Of a stretch of DNA of 64,000 bases, positions 17,526 to 25,491 are shown piece by piece. A program made the translations under genes and the position numbers. This stretch comes from Hydrogenovibrio thermophilus (lineage in GTDB: Bacteria > Pseudomonadota > Gammaproteobacteria > Thiomicrospirales > Thiomicrospiraceae), in NCBI RefSeq assembly GCF_004028275.1, contig NZ_CP035033.1, forward strand, positions 1,612,001 to 1,676,000, written 5' to 3'. Numbering within the stretch: the first letter of the stretch is position 1; every line of letters starts with the position of its first letter. The notes below the pieces were generated by a model. That model searched no databases and had not been told where the DNA came from. It worked only from the letters and a program-made list of their open reading frames with translations.

Positions 17526-17965
17526 TTAATGTTTTTGACCGACTCAAGTTGCGATTGAGTCGCCATCTTAAAATTATCGGGCATCTGGCTCCAAGCATCT
17601 TTCAACTCGCGAACCAAATTAGCCACTTCGTCGATAAGAGTCTCATCATTTTGTGAACTGGCCTGTAGCAAACGACGGTTCATATAGGAATACAGAGCTT
17701 CGTAGTTGGTCGCAACATCACCACCATGCTCCATATCCAGGTTACTGCGCAAAGAACCAATGATCAAGACGGCTTTATTCAGCTTATTGGCTTTTTGCTC
17801 ATAATCTTTGCGTTGCATAGCCCCTTTTGTCAACGCCAGGTTGTCTAAAATGCCATCATACAACATGGATACCAGTTTATGCGGTGTGGCATTTTCCAAC
17901 CCGGTTTGCACGGATGTTTGTTGGTATTGGTCCAAGAATTTTTGTTTCATCATTGAATTCATCAT
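17522..17965 (-). CDS. fliS: Flagellar export chaperone FliS
   Basis: Flagellin-specific chaperone that prevents premature polymerisation. The family core is clear: YQQTSVQTGLENATPHKLVSML, then LYDGIL and the four-helix bundle ending around SQMPDN. Length is 147. Several Met codons lie at the start (residues 1, 2, 5 and 6); AAGGAAAGG upstream fits the first ones loosely. It lies 41 bases after fliD. Confidence 0.95.
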   Translation of the reverse strand: MMNSMMKQKFLDQYQQTSVQTGLENATPHKLVSMLYDGILDNLALTKGAMQRKDYEQKANKLNKAVLIIGSLRSNLDMEHGGDVATNYEALYSYMNRRLLQASSQNDETLIDEVANLVRELKDAWSQMPDNFKMATQSQLESVKNIK

Positions 17966-18006
17966 TAGACGTCGCCTTTCCTTGTGTTGTTCCGATACTA
18001 AATTGA

Positions 18007-20016
18007 TCAGTTATCGTTATTATTGTTGTTTGTTAACATTGCCGCCAACGATTGACGAGTGCTTTCCATCTCCGACAATAATGTCTGAAGTGAACCGAAC
18101 TGGATGCGATATTTCAGTTCTAGGGCTTCATAACGCTCATCCACTTTTGCCTTTTCTTCTTCAATATCATCTAAACGATCCTGGAAGTTAGACATCCGGT
18201 TACCGATAATACCGGTTTCTTCATCCATCATATTGTCAAACAACATGCCCAGACGATCGGCATAACCACGGTTGAACTCAATCGTGCCTCGTGCCCCGGT
18301 TGCCGTGCCATCCACCTTGAACTCCAAACCTCTTGGCGATCCGTCCAAAATTGAATTAATGGTGACATCCTGTCCTTGACCCACAAAGGTATAAATTGTG
18401 CCATCTTCATTTTCAAGATAGCCTTGCACATCCGTACCGGTTGTTTGCGCCGTTACGCCCAGACCAGAGACACCAGATGTCAAAAAGCTACCCGACATCA
18501 ACTCCAAAGAGGATGCCGAGCCGTATTTATTCGACGTCATCGTATAGGTTTGAGTGGCATCATCATATTCCACAGCCACTTTGCTTCCGGCTCCGGCAAC
18601 GGTGCTATCGTTATTAATGACGCGTGAAATTTCTTTTGCTAAATCATCACGGGTATAAGTGCCTTGGGTTAATTGCAAATCCAGTGTTTGATTGCCGTCA
18701 ACCGCCACTTTCAATACATTATTGGTGCCATCAATAGTAATGTCACCACCAGCGCCAATTGATGCACCGGCAACTTGAGCTTGAGATGCGACCGTATTAA
18801 TATTGAGAGCGTAAGACCCTTCAATCGTCTGGTCAGTTGACCCCATGTACGTCACTTGATTGTCGGTAGCCGTCGCACTGGCGGCAAACAACTTACCAAC
18901 CGCTTCCGGATTATTCGCAATCGCAGAATTCAACATACCGGTATCCAAAGAAAGTGTGCCATCCAACTCAGATCGAATACCGATATCGGCCAATGACTGA
19001 ACGGAACCGGTCAAACCAGGGATCGATTCAATCATGGCTTCACGAATACGATACTTAACTTCTCTGAGAGCGGAATCCCCACTCAAAGAACCCATGGTTT
19101 CGTCTTCTTCATCCGTCTCAGAGGAACCTAAGTTCGTAAAAATCTCATCCAAAGCATTATATAAATCGACAAAATCTTGAACCGCCTGAGACAGGTCCGC
19201 CGTATCATTTTGAATTTCAAGCGTTTTTGTACTACCAATATCCGAAGATTTCAAATTCAGGGACACGCCTTCAATAACACCATCAATCGTGTTGCCAGAA
19301 TTGGTAATGGTCAAACCATTTACCACAACCGTGGCATCCTGAGCGGCTACCGTTTCATCCATATTCGCGGTTGCCAAGCGGGAAAGCCCCGCCGCATCGG
19401 CATTATTTCCATCTGTATCACCGGTAATCGACACATCAATCGTATTACCGGCGCCGGATTGCGCGGATGAAAACATAAGTTTATAACCGGTTCCGACATT
19501 GACAACCGTTGCATTGACGCCAATACCGGCGTCATTCACGGCTTGCTGGATGCCGGACAGGGTATTATTGGTCGCATCAATGGTAATGTTTGAAACCGCA
19601 CCGCCCACATTGAACGTCAAGGTACCTTCACCGACGACACTGTTGGTCGACGCGAATTCGGCTTGAGACGCCAGAGTATGCGAGGTGGCAAGAGACTGAA
19701 CTTCTATCTGATAGGAACCATTATTCGGGCTGCCCGTCACGGTCGCATCCAACACAGACGGATCGGAGGACACAACGGTTTTTTGCTGGAAATTGGAGAT
19801 ATCCATCAAGGTGCTGATTTGCGACATGAAGCCGTCAAAAGCCATTCCCAGGGTATCGTACCCCGTTAATTTACTGTTGTATTTGGTTTCATTGTTTTCG
19901 ATGATGGAACGGCGAGCCGAGACATCCGCTTCCGCCAAGGTTTTGGAAATCGTGCTCACATCAAAAGTATTCGCACCCATCGAATTCAGAATACTGACAC
20001 CGATATCGTTTGCCAT
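18007..20016 (-). CDS. fliD: Flagellar filament cap protein FliD
   Basis: Pentameric cap that helps flagellin fold at the filament tip. The FliD N-terminal domain (about 10-120) and the C-terminal domain with coiled coil (about 585-669, DRLDDIEEEKAKVDERYEAL) are present. At 669 residues it is much longer than E. coli FliD (468). Extra sequence at about 390-545 repeats the pattern of the N-terminal half (GSYALNINTVASQAQVA against GSYQIEVQSLATSHTLA), suggesting an internal duplication of a surface domain. A sigma-28 promoter lies about 80 bases upstream, and GGAGAAAAATC precedes the ATG. Confidence 0.96.
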   Translation of the reverse strand: MANDIGVSILNSMGANTFDVSTISKTLAEADVSARRSIIENNETKYNSKLTGYDTLGMAFDGFMSQISTLMDISNFQQKTVVSSDPSVLDATVTGSPNNGSYQIEVQSLATSHTLASQAEFASTNSVVGEGTLTFNVGGAVSNITIDATNNTLSGIQQAVNDAGIGVNATVVNVGTGYKLMFSSAQSGAGNTIDVSITGDTDGNNADAAGLSRLATANMDETVAAQDATVVVNGLTITNSGNTIDGVIEGVSLNLKSSDIGSTKTLEIQNDTADLSQAVQDFVDLYNALDEIFTNLGSSETDEEDETMGSLSGDSALREVKYRIREAMIESIPGLTGSVQSLADIGIRSELDGTLSLDTGMLNSAIANNPEAVGKLFAASATATDNQVTYMGSTDQTIEGSYALNINTVASQAQVAGASIGAGGDITIDGTNNVLKVAVDGNQTLDLQLTQGTYTRDDLAKEISRVINNDSTVAGAGSKVAVEYDDATQTYTMTSNKYGSASSLELMSGSFLTSGVSGLGVTAQTTGTDVQGYLENEDGTIYTFVGQGQDVTINSILDGSPRGLEFKVDGTATGARGTIEFNRGYADRLGMLFDNMMDEETGIIGNRMSNFQDRLDDIEEEKAKVDERYEALELKYRIQFGSLQTLLSEMESTRQSLAAMLTNNNNNDN

Positions 20017-20093
20017 GATTTTTCTCCAGCCTGAAAAGCTAATACAAACTTATATTAACTGTATTGTTATATTTTTAGATACCTATGTTTAAT

Positions 20094-20120
20094 AAATCGG
20101 CCACCAAAAACGTAACTTTA
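20094..20120 (-). promoter_or_regulatory. Sigma-28 promoter of fliD-fliS-fliT
   Basis: Minus strand TAAAGTTA-N11-GCCGATTT, close to the sigma-28 consensus TAAAGTTT-N11-GCCGATAA. The -35 is at 20113-20120 and the -10 at 20094-20101. Confidence 0.82.
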
Positions 20121-20162
20121 GCATTTTATGAAAAAAAGGTTTCGATTGGCAAAAGGAACATA

Positions 20163-20213
20163 TCTAAAAACACTTTGTTGACCATAACAAATTTCAGGCC
20201 AACAAAGTGTTTA
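20163..20213 (-). terminator. Terminator of flagellin gene 1
   Basis: A 13-bp stem (AAACACTTTGTTG, 20168-20180 with 20200-20212) and a long loop of about 19 bases, followed on the minus strand by TTTTT. It lies about 25 bases after the flagellin stop. Confidence 0.75.
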
Positions 20214-20238
20214 GATTAAAGAGATTAGTGCTGAAGGC

Positions 20239-21057
20239 TTACTGAAGGAGCCCCAGAACATTCTGAGTGGACTGATTTGCTTGAGAAAGCATGCTTTGCC
20301 CGGCTTGTTGTAACACTTGCGTTCTGGCAAGATTTGCACTCTCAGCGGCATAATCTGCATCTTCGATACGACTACGGGCCGCCATAATATTCTCGTTCAC
20401 ATTCTGCAAGTTGGAAATGGTGTATTCCATACGGTTTTGCATTGCACCGAAACCGGCTCGAGCTTTCGCAATGGATTCCAGAGCCGCGTCAACTTGTGAC
20501 ATCATTCCCAAAGCAGACGCTTGAGTTTGAATGGTTCCGGTCACGCCCAAAGCTGAAGCGGTCAAGCGTTTCAAAGACACTTTCAGCGTGTTCGCGATGC
20601 CTGTTTCCCAACCGGCGTGAATCGAAATAATCGTTGCACTCGCCATCAATTTAACACCGTTAAATTTTGTGGTCGAAGCGATACGGTTAATCTCACGTCT
20701 TAGCTGAGACACTTCGATGTTCATTTGTGAACGTTGAACCGAGTTGTAGGTTTCGTTCGCCGACTGAACCGCCAGCTCACGAATACGGTACAACATGTTA
20801 ACGGTTTCTTCCGCCGCACCATCAACGGTTTGTACCAAACCAATCCCGTCATTGGTGTTACGCAAAGCCATGTCGGTTCCGCGAATTTGTGAAGTCATTT
20901 GCGTGACAACCGCTTTACCGGCGGCGTCATCCGCTGTTTTATTGATACGCAGACCAGAAGTCAAACGTTCCATTGAAGTCGACATTTCGCGACTGCTTTG
21001 ATCCAACAAACGGACCGCATTTTCAGACGCAATATTTGTATTGATGACTAGTGCCAT
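20239..21057 (-). CDS. Flagellin 1
   Basis: Filament subunit of 272 residues. The N-terminal D0/D1 half (VINTNIASENAVRLLDQSSR, ERLTSGLRINKTADDAAGKAV) and the C-terminal helix (QVLQQAGQSMLSQANQSTQNV) are canonical. The outer D2/D3 domains are absent, leaving about 20 residues around HAGWET between them, so the filament surface is small and glycans may dominate it. One of four near-equal paralogues here. GGGAGAA lies before the ATG and a sigma-28 promoter about 90 bases upstream. Secretion is by the type III pathway with FliS. Confidence 0.97.
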   Translation of the reverse strand: MALVINTNIASENAVRLLDQSSREMSTSMERLTSGLRINKTADDAAGKAVVTQMTSQIRGTDMALRNTNDGIGLVQTVDGAAEETVNMLYRIRELAVQSANETYNSVQRSQMNIEVSQLRREINRIASTTKFNGVKLMASATIISIHAGWETGIANTLKVSLKRLTASALGVTGTIQTQASALGMMSQVDAALESIAKARAGFGAMQNRMEYTISNLQNVNENIMAARSRIEDADYAAESANLARTQVLQQAGQSMLSQANQSTQNVLGLLQ

Positions 21058-21141
21058 GACAGTTCTCCCTGTGTGTACTTGTGTGTGTTTTTAATATCTT
21101 TATTTTTATGTTTGAGGCATTCTTTGCTGCCTTCAATTTCT

Positions 21142-21168
21142 TTATCGGGACGCTTTCAAATTCCTTTA
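21142..21168 (-). promoter_or_regulatory. Sigma-28 promoter of flagellin 1
   Basis: Minus strand TAAAGGAA-N11-CCCGATAA, with -35 at 21161-21168 and -10 at 21142-21149. The 349-base gap 21058-21406 holds this promoter, a CAGGCCTG palindrome at 21229, the flagellin 2 terminator, and one copy of an 18-bp repeat at 21299; nothing else was recognised. Confidence 0.85.
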
Positions 21169-21263
21169 GAAATTTTTAACGTTTAAAACGAAAAAAACAT
21201 TAAAAACAACCAATAAACCGCTTTTCACCAGGCCTGGTCATTTTTCATATCACTTAAAAAACA

Positions 21264-21304
21264 CAAAAAAAAACGGCGAATCCGAAACCTCGGACCGCCG
21301 TTAA
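21264..21304 (-). terminator. Terminator of flagellin gene 2
   Basis: Stem AACGGCG/CGCCGTT (21272-21278 with 21296-21302) plus an inner TCCGA/TCGGA stem, followed on the minus strand by nine T. It lies about 100 bases after the flagellin 2 stop. Confidence 0.85.
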
Positions 21305-21316
21305 CACACAAGGGAA
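21299..21316. repeat. 18-bp repeat, copy 1 of 3
   Basis: CGTTAACACACAAGGGAA. Identical copies are at 22283-22300 (same strand) and 50313-50330 (opposite strand). Copies 1 and 2 overlap the 5' arm of the terminators after and before flagellin 2; copy 3 lies in the flgF leader. Function unknown. Confidence 0.8.
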
Positions 21317-21406
21317 CTGTAAATTATCACTACGATAATCCAGCACACTTAATTTTACCCGAAAAGCCGAAATGTAACCAGCGTTTCCGAATCTTAAAGT
21401 CGATGC

Positions 21407-22225
21407 CTATCGAAGCAAAGACAAGACGTTAGACGTCATTTGATTCGCCTGAGACAACATGGACATTCCCGCTTGTTGCAAAACCTGTGTTCTTGCCAGG
21501 TTCGCACTTTCCGCAGCATAATCCGCATCCATGATACGGCTACGTGCGGCCATAATATTCTCATTCACATTCTGTAAATTGGAAATGGTGTATTCCATAC
21601 GATTTTGCATCGCACCAAATCCCGCTCGGGTTTTCGCCACCGATTTCAACGCCGCATCCACTTGCGACATCACACCTAAAGCAGAGGCTTGGGTTTGAAT
21701 GGTTCCCACCACCCCTAAAGCGCTCGCATTCATCGCTTTTAAAGACACTTTCAAGGTATTGGCAGCGGCCGTTTCCCAACCGGCATGAATCGAAATAATG
21801 TTCGTGCTCGCCATCAACTTCACACCATTAAACTTCGTGGTCGACGCAATACGGTTGATTTCTCGTCTTAACTGAGACACTTCTATGTTCATTTGTGAAC
21901 GTTGCGCAGAATTGTAGGTTTCGTTCGCCGACTGAACCGCCAGCTCACGAATACGGTACAGCATATTGACAGTTTCTTCCGCCGCACCATCAACGGTTTG
22001 CACCAATGAAATACCATCATTGACGTTACGAATTGCCATGTCCGTACCGCGAATTTGCGCGGTCATCGCCGTCACAACGGCTTTACCGGCCGCATCATCC
22101 GCTGTTCGATTGATGCGCAACCCGGAGGTCAAACGCTCCATCGAAACCGCCATTTCCCGACTCGACTGATCCAACAACCGAACGGCATTCACCGACGCTA
22201 TATTTGTATTGATAAACATGCCCAT
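21407..22225 (-). CDS. Flagellin 2 (divergent copy)
   Basis: A 272-residue flagellin with the same D0/D1-only plan as its neighbours but more substitutions: the start reads MGMFINTNIASVNAVRLL and the end QMTSNVLSLLR. No sigma-28 promoter is visible upstream. A rho-independent terminator ends only about 27 bases before its ATG, and the ribosome binding site (GCCGGGAAAA) is poor. It may be weakly expressed, expressed by readthrough, or post-transcriptionally controlled. The reading frame is intact, so it is not an evident pseudogene. Confidence 0.94.
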   Translation of the reverse strand: MGMFINTNIASVNAVRLLDQSSREMAVSMERLTSGLRINRTADDAAGKAVVTAMTAQIRGTDMAIRNVNDGISLVQTVDGAAEETVNMLYRIRELAVQSANETYNSAQRSQMNIEVSQLRREINRIASTTKFNGVKLMASTNIISIHAGWETAAANTLKVSLKAMNASALGVVGTIQTQASALGVMSQVDAALKSVAKTRAGFGAMQNRMEYTISNLQNVNENIMAARSRIMDADYAAESANLARTQVLQQAGMSMLSQANQMTSNVLSLLR

Positions 22226-22251
22226 AATCGTTTTCCCGGCAAGTTATGAAA

Positions 22252-22287
22252 TAAAAAAAACGGCATGCCAAAATGACGATGCCGTTA
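22252..22287 (-). terminator. Terminator just upstream of flagellin 2
   Basis: Stem AACGGCAT/ATGCCGTT (22259-22266 with 22279-22286), 12-base loop, then eight T on the minus strand. It would end the transcript of the small gene at 22388-22651, or act as a leader attenuator for flagellin 2. An 18-bp repeat copy (22283-22300) overlaps its first arm. Confidence 0.82.
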
Positions 22288-22387
22288 ACACACAAGGGAA
22301 ACCCTTTAACTGTTTCGTTGCTTAAAAACAACGTTTATTACTATTCATTTTTTAAATAAAACATGAACTTAATTTCGGCACGACACC

Positions 22388-22651
22388 TTACCGTAACAAC
22401 CCTAAAAGGCTTTGTCGTTTCGGATTGGCTTGCAATCCCAACAACTCCACCCCATTTAAAGCCGCCTGTAGTCTAAAACGCGATGCTAAACACCGCATGG
22501 CTTGTAAATCCTGCTCAGCCTGCTTCGATACCTCATCAGTCCCTCTTTCACCACATAAAAAACGCTTAGATAAAACCAGCTCATTTTTCACCGCTTTGGC
22601 ATAAACGGTTCCGTACGAGTTCAGTAAACGTTTTTCAATTACCTGTGACAT
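22388..22651 (-). CDS. Small protein with flagellin-like tail, unknown function
   Basis: An 87-residue protein starting at the ATG 22651, which has a strong ribosome binding site AAAGGAG 9 bases upstream (a longer frame from 22681 has none). It is rich in Leu, Ala and Arg and probably helical, with two cysteines. Its last 30 residues recall flagellin ends: LNGVELLGLQAN resembles the FNGVKLMA segment of D1, and QSLLGLLR resembles the terminal QNVLGLLQ. It lies between flagellins 2 and 3 and is followed by a terminator. It may be a remnant or derivative of a flagellin, or a small regulator. I do not recognise a family. Confidence 0.6.
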   Translation of the reverse strand: MSQVIEKRLLNSYGTVYAKAVKNELVLSKRFLCGERGTDEVSKQAEQDLQAMRCLASRFRLQAALNGVELLGLQANPKRQSLLGLLR

Positions 22652-22752
22652 GAGAAACCACTCCTTTGCAACCTGTATCAAACCAGGACATTAAATTTTG
22701 ATTTATAGAGTGGTGGTGTTCGAACAACACTCCACAAATCAAAACATAATGA

Positions 22753-22784
22753 AGAAAAAGCCAGGGAGAAAGCTCTCCCCGGCA
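22753..22784 (-). terminator. Terminator of flagellin gene 3
   Basis: Ten-base arms (22760-22769 with 22774-22783, one mismatch), 4-base loop, then TTTTTC on the minus strand, 10 bases after the flagellin 3 stop. Confidence 0.85.
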
Positions 22785-22793
22785 TTATTTAGA

Positions 22794-23612
22794 TTACTGA
22801 AGTAATCCAAGCACGTTTTGAGTTGACTGATTCGCTTGAGAAAGCATGCTTTGCCCAGCTTGTTGTAGAACCTGAGTTCTCGCCAAGTTAGCACTTTCAG
22901 AAGCATAATCCGCATCTTCAATACGGCTACGAGCTGCCATGATGTTTTCGTTTACGTTCTGCAAGTTGGAAATGGTGTATTCCATACGGTTTTGCATCGC
23001 ACCGAAACCAGCACGGGTTTTTGCAACCGATTCCAACGCCGCGTCCACCTGAGACATGACTGTCAAAGCGTTCGCTTGTGTATCGATGGTACCTGTTACA
23101 CCCAAAGTTGCCGCATCCATTGCTTTCAGAGACACTTTCAATGTGTTGGCCACACCTGTTTCCCAACCCGCGTGGATGGAAATAATGTTTTGACTCGCCA
23201 TCAACTTCACACCATTAAATTTTGTGGTAGAAGCGATACGGTTGATCTCCTGTCTCAATTGAGACACTTCGATGTTCATTTGTGAACGTTGTGCAGAGTT
23301 GTAAGTTTCGTTAGCCGACTGAACCGCTAGCTCACGAATACGGTACAACATGTTTACAGTTTCCTCAGCGGCACCATCAACAGTCTGTACCAGACCAATC
23401 CCGTCATTCGCATTACGAATCGCCATATCCGTACCACGGACCTGAGACGTCATTTGTGTCACAACCGCTTTACCAGCCGCGTCATCCGCGGTTTTATTGA
23501 TACGCAAACCAGAAGTCAAACGTTCCATTGAGGTTGTCATTTCGCGACTGCTTTGATCCAACAAACGGACCGCATTTTCAGAAGCGATATTTGTATTAAT
23601 TACCATAGCCAT
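22794..23612 (-). CDS. Flagellin 3
   Basis: A 272-residue filament protein with intact N- and C-terminal polymerisation domains and no D2/D3. The ATG at 23612 (MAMVINTN) is chosen over an upstream in-frame start at 23627 by comparison with the paralogues and by GGGAG 8 bases before it. The central variable segment is QNIISIHAGWETGVANTL. Long stretches are nearly identical in DNA to flagellin 4, pointing to gene conversion. It is served by its own sigma-28 promoter about 95-120 bases upstream. Confidence 0.97.
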   Translation of the reverse strand: MAMVINTNIASENAVRLLDQSSREMTTSMERLTSGLRINKTADDAAGKAVVTQMTSQVRGTDMAIRNANDGIGLVQTVDGAAEETVNMLYRIRELAVQSANETYNSAQRSQMNIEVSQLRQEINRIASTTKFNGVKLMASQNIISIHAGWETGVANTLKVSLKAMDAATLGVTGTIDTQANALTVMSQVDAALESVAKTRAGFGAMQNRMEYTISNLQNVNENIMAARSRIEDADYASESANLARTQVLQQAGQSMLSQANQSTQNVLGLLQ

Positions 23613-23706
23613 AATATTTACTCCCAAGTGTAAAGAAGCTAATTTTAAGGCTTCACCCCTATTCCATTTTGGTCTAAGTCATGAAACCTCTCGCCTTTCA
23701 ATTACG

Positions 23707-23733
23707 TTATCGGGACACCGCTAGAAAACTTGA
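23707..23733 (-). promoter_or_regulatory. Sigma-28 promoter of flagellin 3
   Basis: Minus strand TCAAGTTT-N11-CCCGATAA; -35 at 23726-23733, -10 at 23707-23714. The 316-base gap 23613-23928 holds this promoter and the flaG terminator; the rest is A/T-rich without recognised signals. Confidence 0.8.
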
Positions 23734-23873
23734 TAACTTTTTACTTAAAAAACTTAAAAATACTTTATTTTCAATAGGTTAAATTGTTTTTAAAAATCTA
23801 AAGCTCAATAAAAAAATGGCTATAAAAGGAGGGCAGAAAAACTTTTGAAACGTCGATCAAGGAAGGCCAGAAA

Positions 23874-23913
23874 ATAAAAAAAGCGAGTGCCAGGTAAACC
23901 CAACACTCGCTTT
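23874..23913 (-). terminator. Terminator after flaG
   Basis: Stem AGCGAGTG/CACTCGCT (23882-23889 with 23904-23911), 14-base loop, followed by TTTTTTTATTTT on the minus strand. Confidence 0.87.
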
Positions 23914-23928
23914 CAGATAACCATAAAA

Positions 23929-24393
23929 TCAAACAATATTACTGACAATATTCCCAATTTTATCGTCACTGCTTACCTCTTTAGAAAGCTCTGCTTCTAA
24001 ATACTCGACCAGACGTCGGGAGACGCTTAAAAACTCATCCGAAGGAAATTGCTTAATGACCTCTTTAGAGTCTTTATCTATTAAAGAATAGATGTTTCTC
24101 CCCGTTACATCGTCTTTTTCAAACATCATATAGTTGTCCAAATTGTCCAACATGGCATTAATGTTTTCCATCATACGATCCGTTTCCGCTTCGGAAACTG
24201 TAACGCTGCTCGAATTTTGAGGAGCATCAATCGAAGGCTTCTTGTTCAGAGCATCTATGCTGGAAGAAGCCTTCTGCTTGTCTAAAGGAGGCGTGGAACC
24301 CACTGTTGTTGATTCATTCGCTACTTTTGACGTTGATGCCGTGGCAGGCACGTACACTTTGGTCTCCAGTAACTCATCACCAAGAGTATTCAT
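23929..24393 (-). CDS. flaG: FlaG family flagellar protein
   Basis: FlaG proteins influence filament length and are usually encoded beside flagellins. Residues about 75-150 match the FlaG domain (INAMLDNLDNYMMFEKDDVTGRNIYSLI and VIKQFPSDEFLSVSRRL, in shorter pieces). The first 70 residues are a variable, Ser/Thr-rich tail. Length is 154. A very strong ribosome binding site, AAAGGAGGGG, precedes the ATG. It lies 52 bases after flagellin 4; that gap has an 8-bp inverted repeat (24425-24443) without a T-run, so readthrough from flagellin 4 is likely. Confidence 0.88.
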   Translation of the reverse strand: MNTLGDELLETKVYVPATASTSKVANESTTVGSTPPLDKQKASSSIDALNKKPSIDAPQNSSSVTVSEAETDRMMENINAMLDNLDNYMMFEKDDVTGRNIYSLIDKDSKEVIKQFPSDEFLSVSRRLVEYLEAELSKEVSSDDKIGNIVSNIV

Positions 24394-24445
24394 AATAATA
24401 CCCCCCTCCTTTCAAGCTCAGCTTTAGTATCTAATTTATACTAAA

Positions 24446-25264
24446 TTAACTCAGTAATGCCAATACATTTTGCTGAGACTGGTTTGCTTGAGACAGCATG
24501 CTCATACCAGCTTGTTGAAGAACTTGTGTTCTCGCCAAGTTAGCACTTTCAGAAGCATAATCCGCATCTTCGATACGGCTACGAGCTGCCATGATGTTTT
24601 CGTTTACGTTCTGCAAGTTGGAAATGGTGTATTCCATACGGTTTTGCATCGCACCGAAACCAGCACGGGTTTTTGCAACCGATTCCAACGCCGCGTCCAC
24701 CTGAGACATGACTGTCAAAGCGTTCGCTTGCGTGTCGATGGTACCAGTCACACCCAAATCCGCCGCGCCCATCGCTTTCAAAGACACTTTCAACGTATTG
24801 GCACCGGCCGTTTCCCAACCCGCGTGGATGGAGATGATATTGGCACTTGCCATCAACTGCACACCGTTAAATTTTGTGGTGGAAGCGATACGGTTAATTT
24901 CTTGTCTCAACTGAGACACTTCTATGTTCATTTGCGAACGTTGTGCAGAGTTGTAAGTTTCGTTAGCCGACTGAACCGCTAGCTCACGAATACGGTACAA
25001 CATGTTAACGGTTTCTTCCGCCGCACCATCAACGGTCTGTACCAATGAAATACCGTCATTGGCATTACGAATCGCCATGTCCGTACCACGAACCTGAGCG
25101 GTCATGGAAGAAACAACGGCTTTACCTGCAGCATCATCTGCTGTTTTGTTAATACGTAGACCAGAAGTCAAACGTTCCATTGAAGTTGCCATTTCACGGT
25201 TAGAACCGTCCAATAGGCGTACTGCGTTTTCGGAAGCAATATTTGTATTGATTACCATTGCCAT
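24446..25264 (-). CDS. Flagellin 4
   Basis: A 272-residue filament protein of the same type as flagellins 1-3, starting MAMVINTNIASENAVRLLDG with a clear GGAG 8 bases before the ATG. It differs from flagellin 3 mainly at DGSNREMA near the N-terminus, around the HAGWETAGANTL segment, and at the end (QSQQNVLALLS). It is first of the flagellin series on its strand, with its own sigma-28 promoter, and is probably co-transcribed with flaG. Confidence 0.97.
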   Translation of the reverse strand: MAMVINTNIASENAVRLLDGSNREMATSMERLTSGLRINKTADDAAGKAVVSSMTAQVRGTDMAIRNANDGISLVQTVDGAAEETVNMLYRIRELAVQSANETYNSAQRSQMNIEVSQLRQEINRIASTTKFNGVQLMASANIISIHAGWETAGANTLKVSLKAMGAADLGVTGTIDTQANALTVMSQVDAALESVAKTRAGFGAMQNRMEYTISNLQNVNENIMAARSRIEDADYASESANLARTQVLQQAGMSMLSQANQSQQNVLALLS

Positions 25265-25352
25265 GATCTTATCTCCTTTTTAAAAAAAATACGCGATTGT
25301 TATTATGTTTTTTACTATTCAATCAATCGTCTAATCTTTCCCTTCACTGTTG

Positions 25353-25379
25353 GTAACGGCTGACTTTTATAAAGCTTTA
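25353..25379 (-). promoter_or_regulatory. Sigma-28 promoter of flagellin 4
   Basis: Minus strand TAAAGCTT-N11-GCCGTTAC; -35 at 25372-25379, -10 at 25353-25360. The -10 has two departures from GCCGATAA, but the spacing equals the other sigma-28 sites here. Confidence 0.72.
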
Positions 25380-25491
25380 GGAAAAAAATCGATTTTTTTT
25401 AAAATTTTTTTTGGCATACTTTCTGTTAGTCTGTAAAAAGCTTTAAAAACAAGCCTTTTCAACGGGTTTAAAAAACACAAAAACAGGTCTT

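Noticed and set aside
17560-17600. CCCGATAA on the minus strand inside fliS
   Set aside because: The -35 position has no match, unlike the accepted sigma-28 sites.
25411-25428. Sigma-54-like TTGGCAT motif on the plus strand before maf
   Set aside because: The -12 position reads CTGTT, lacking the essential GC; too weak to call a promoter.
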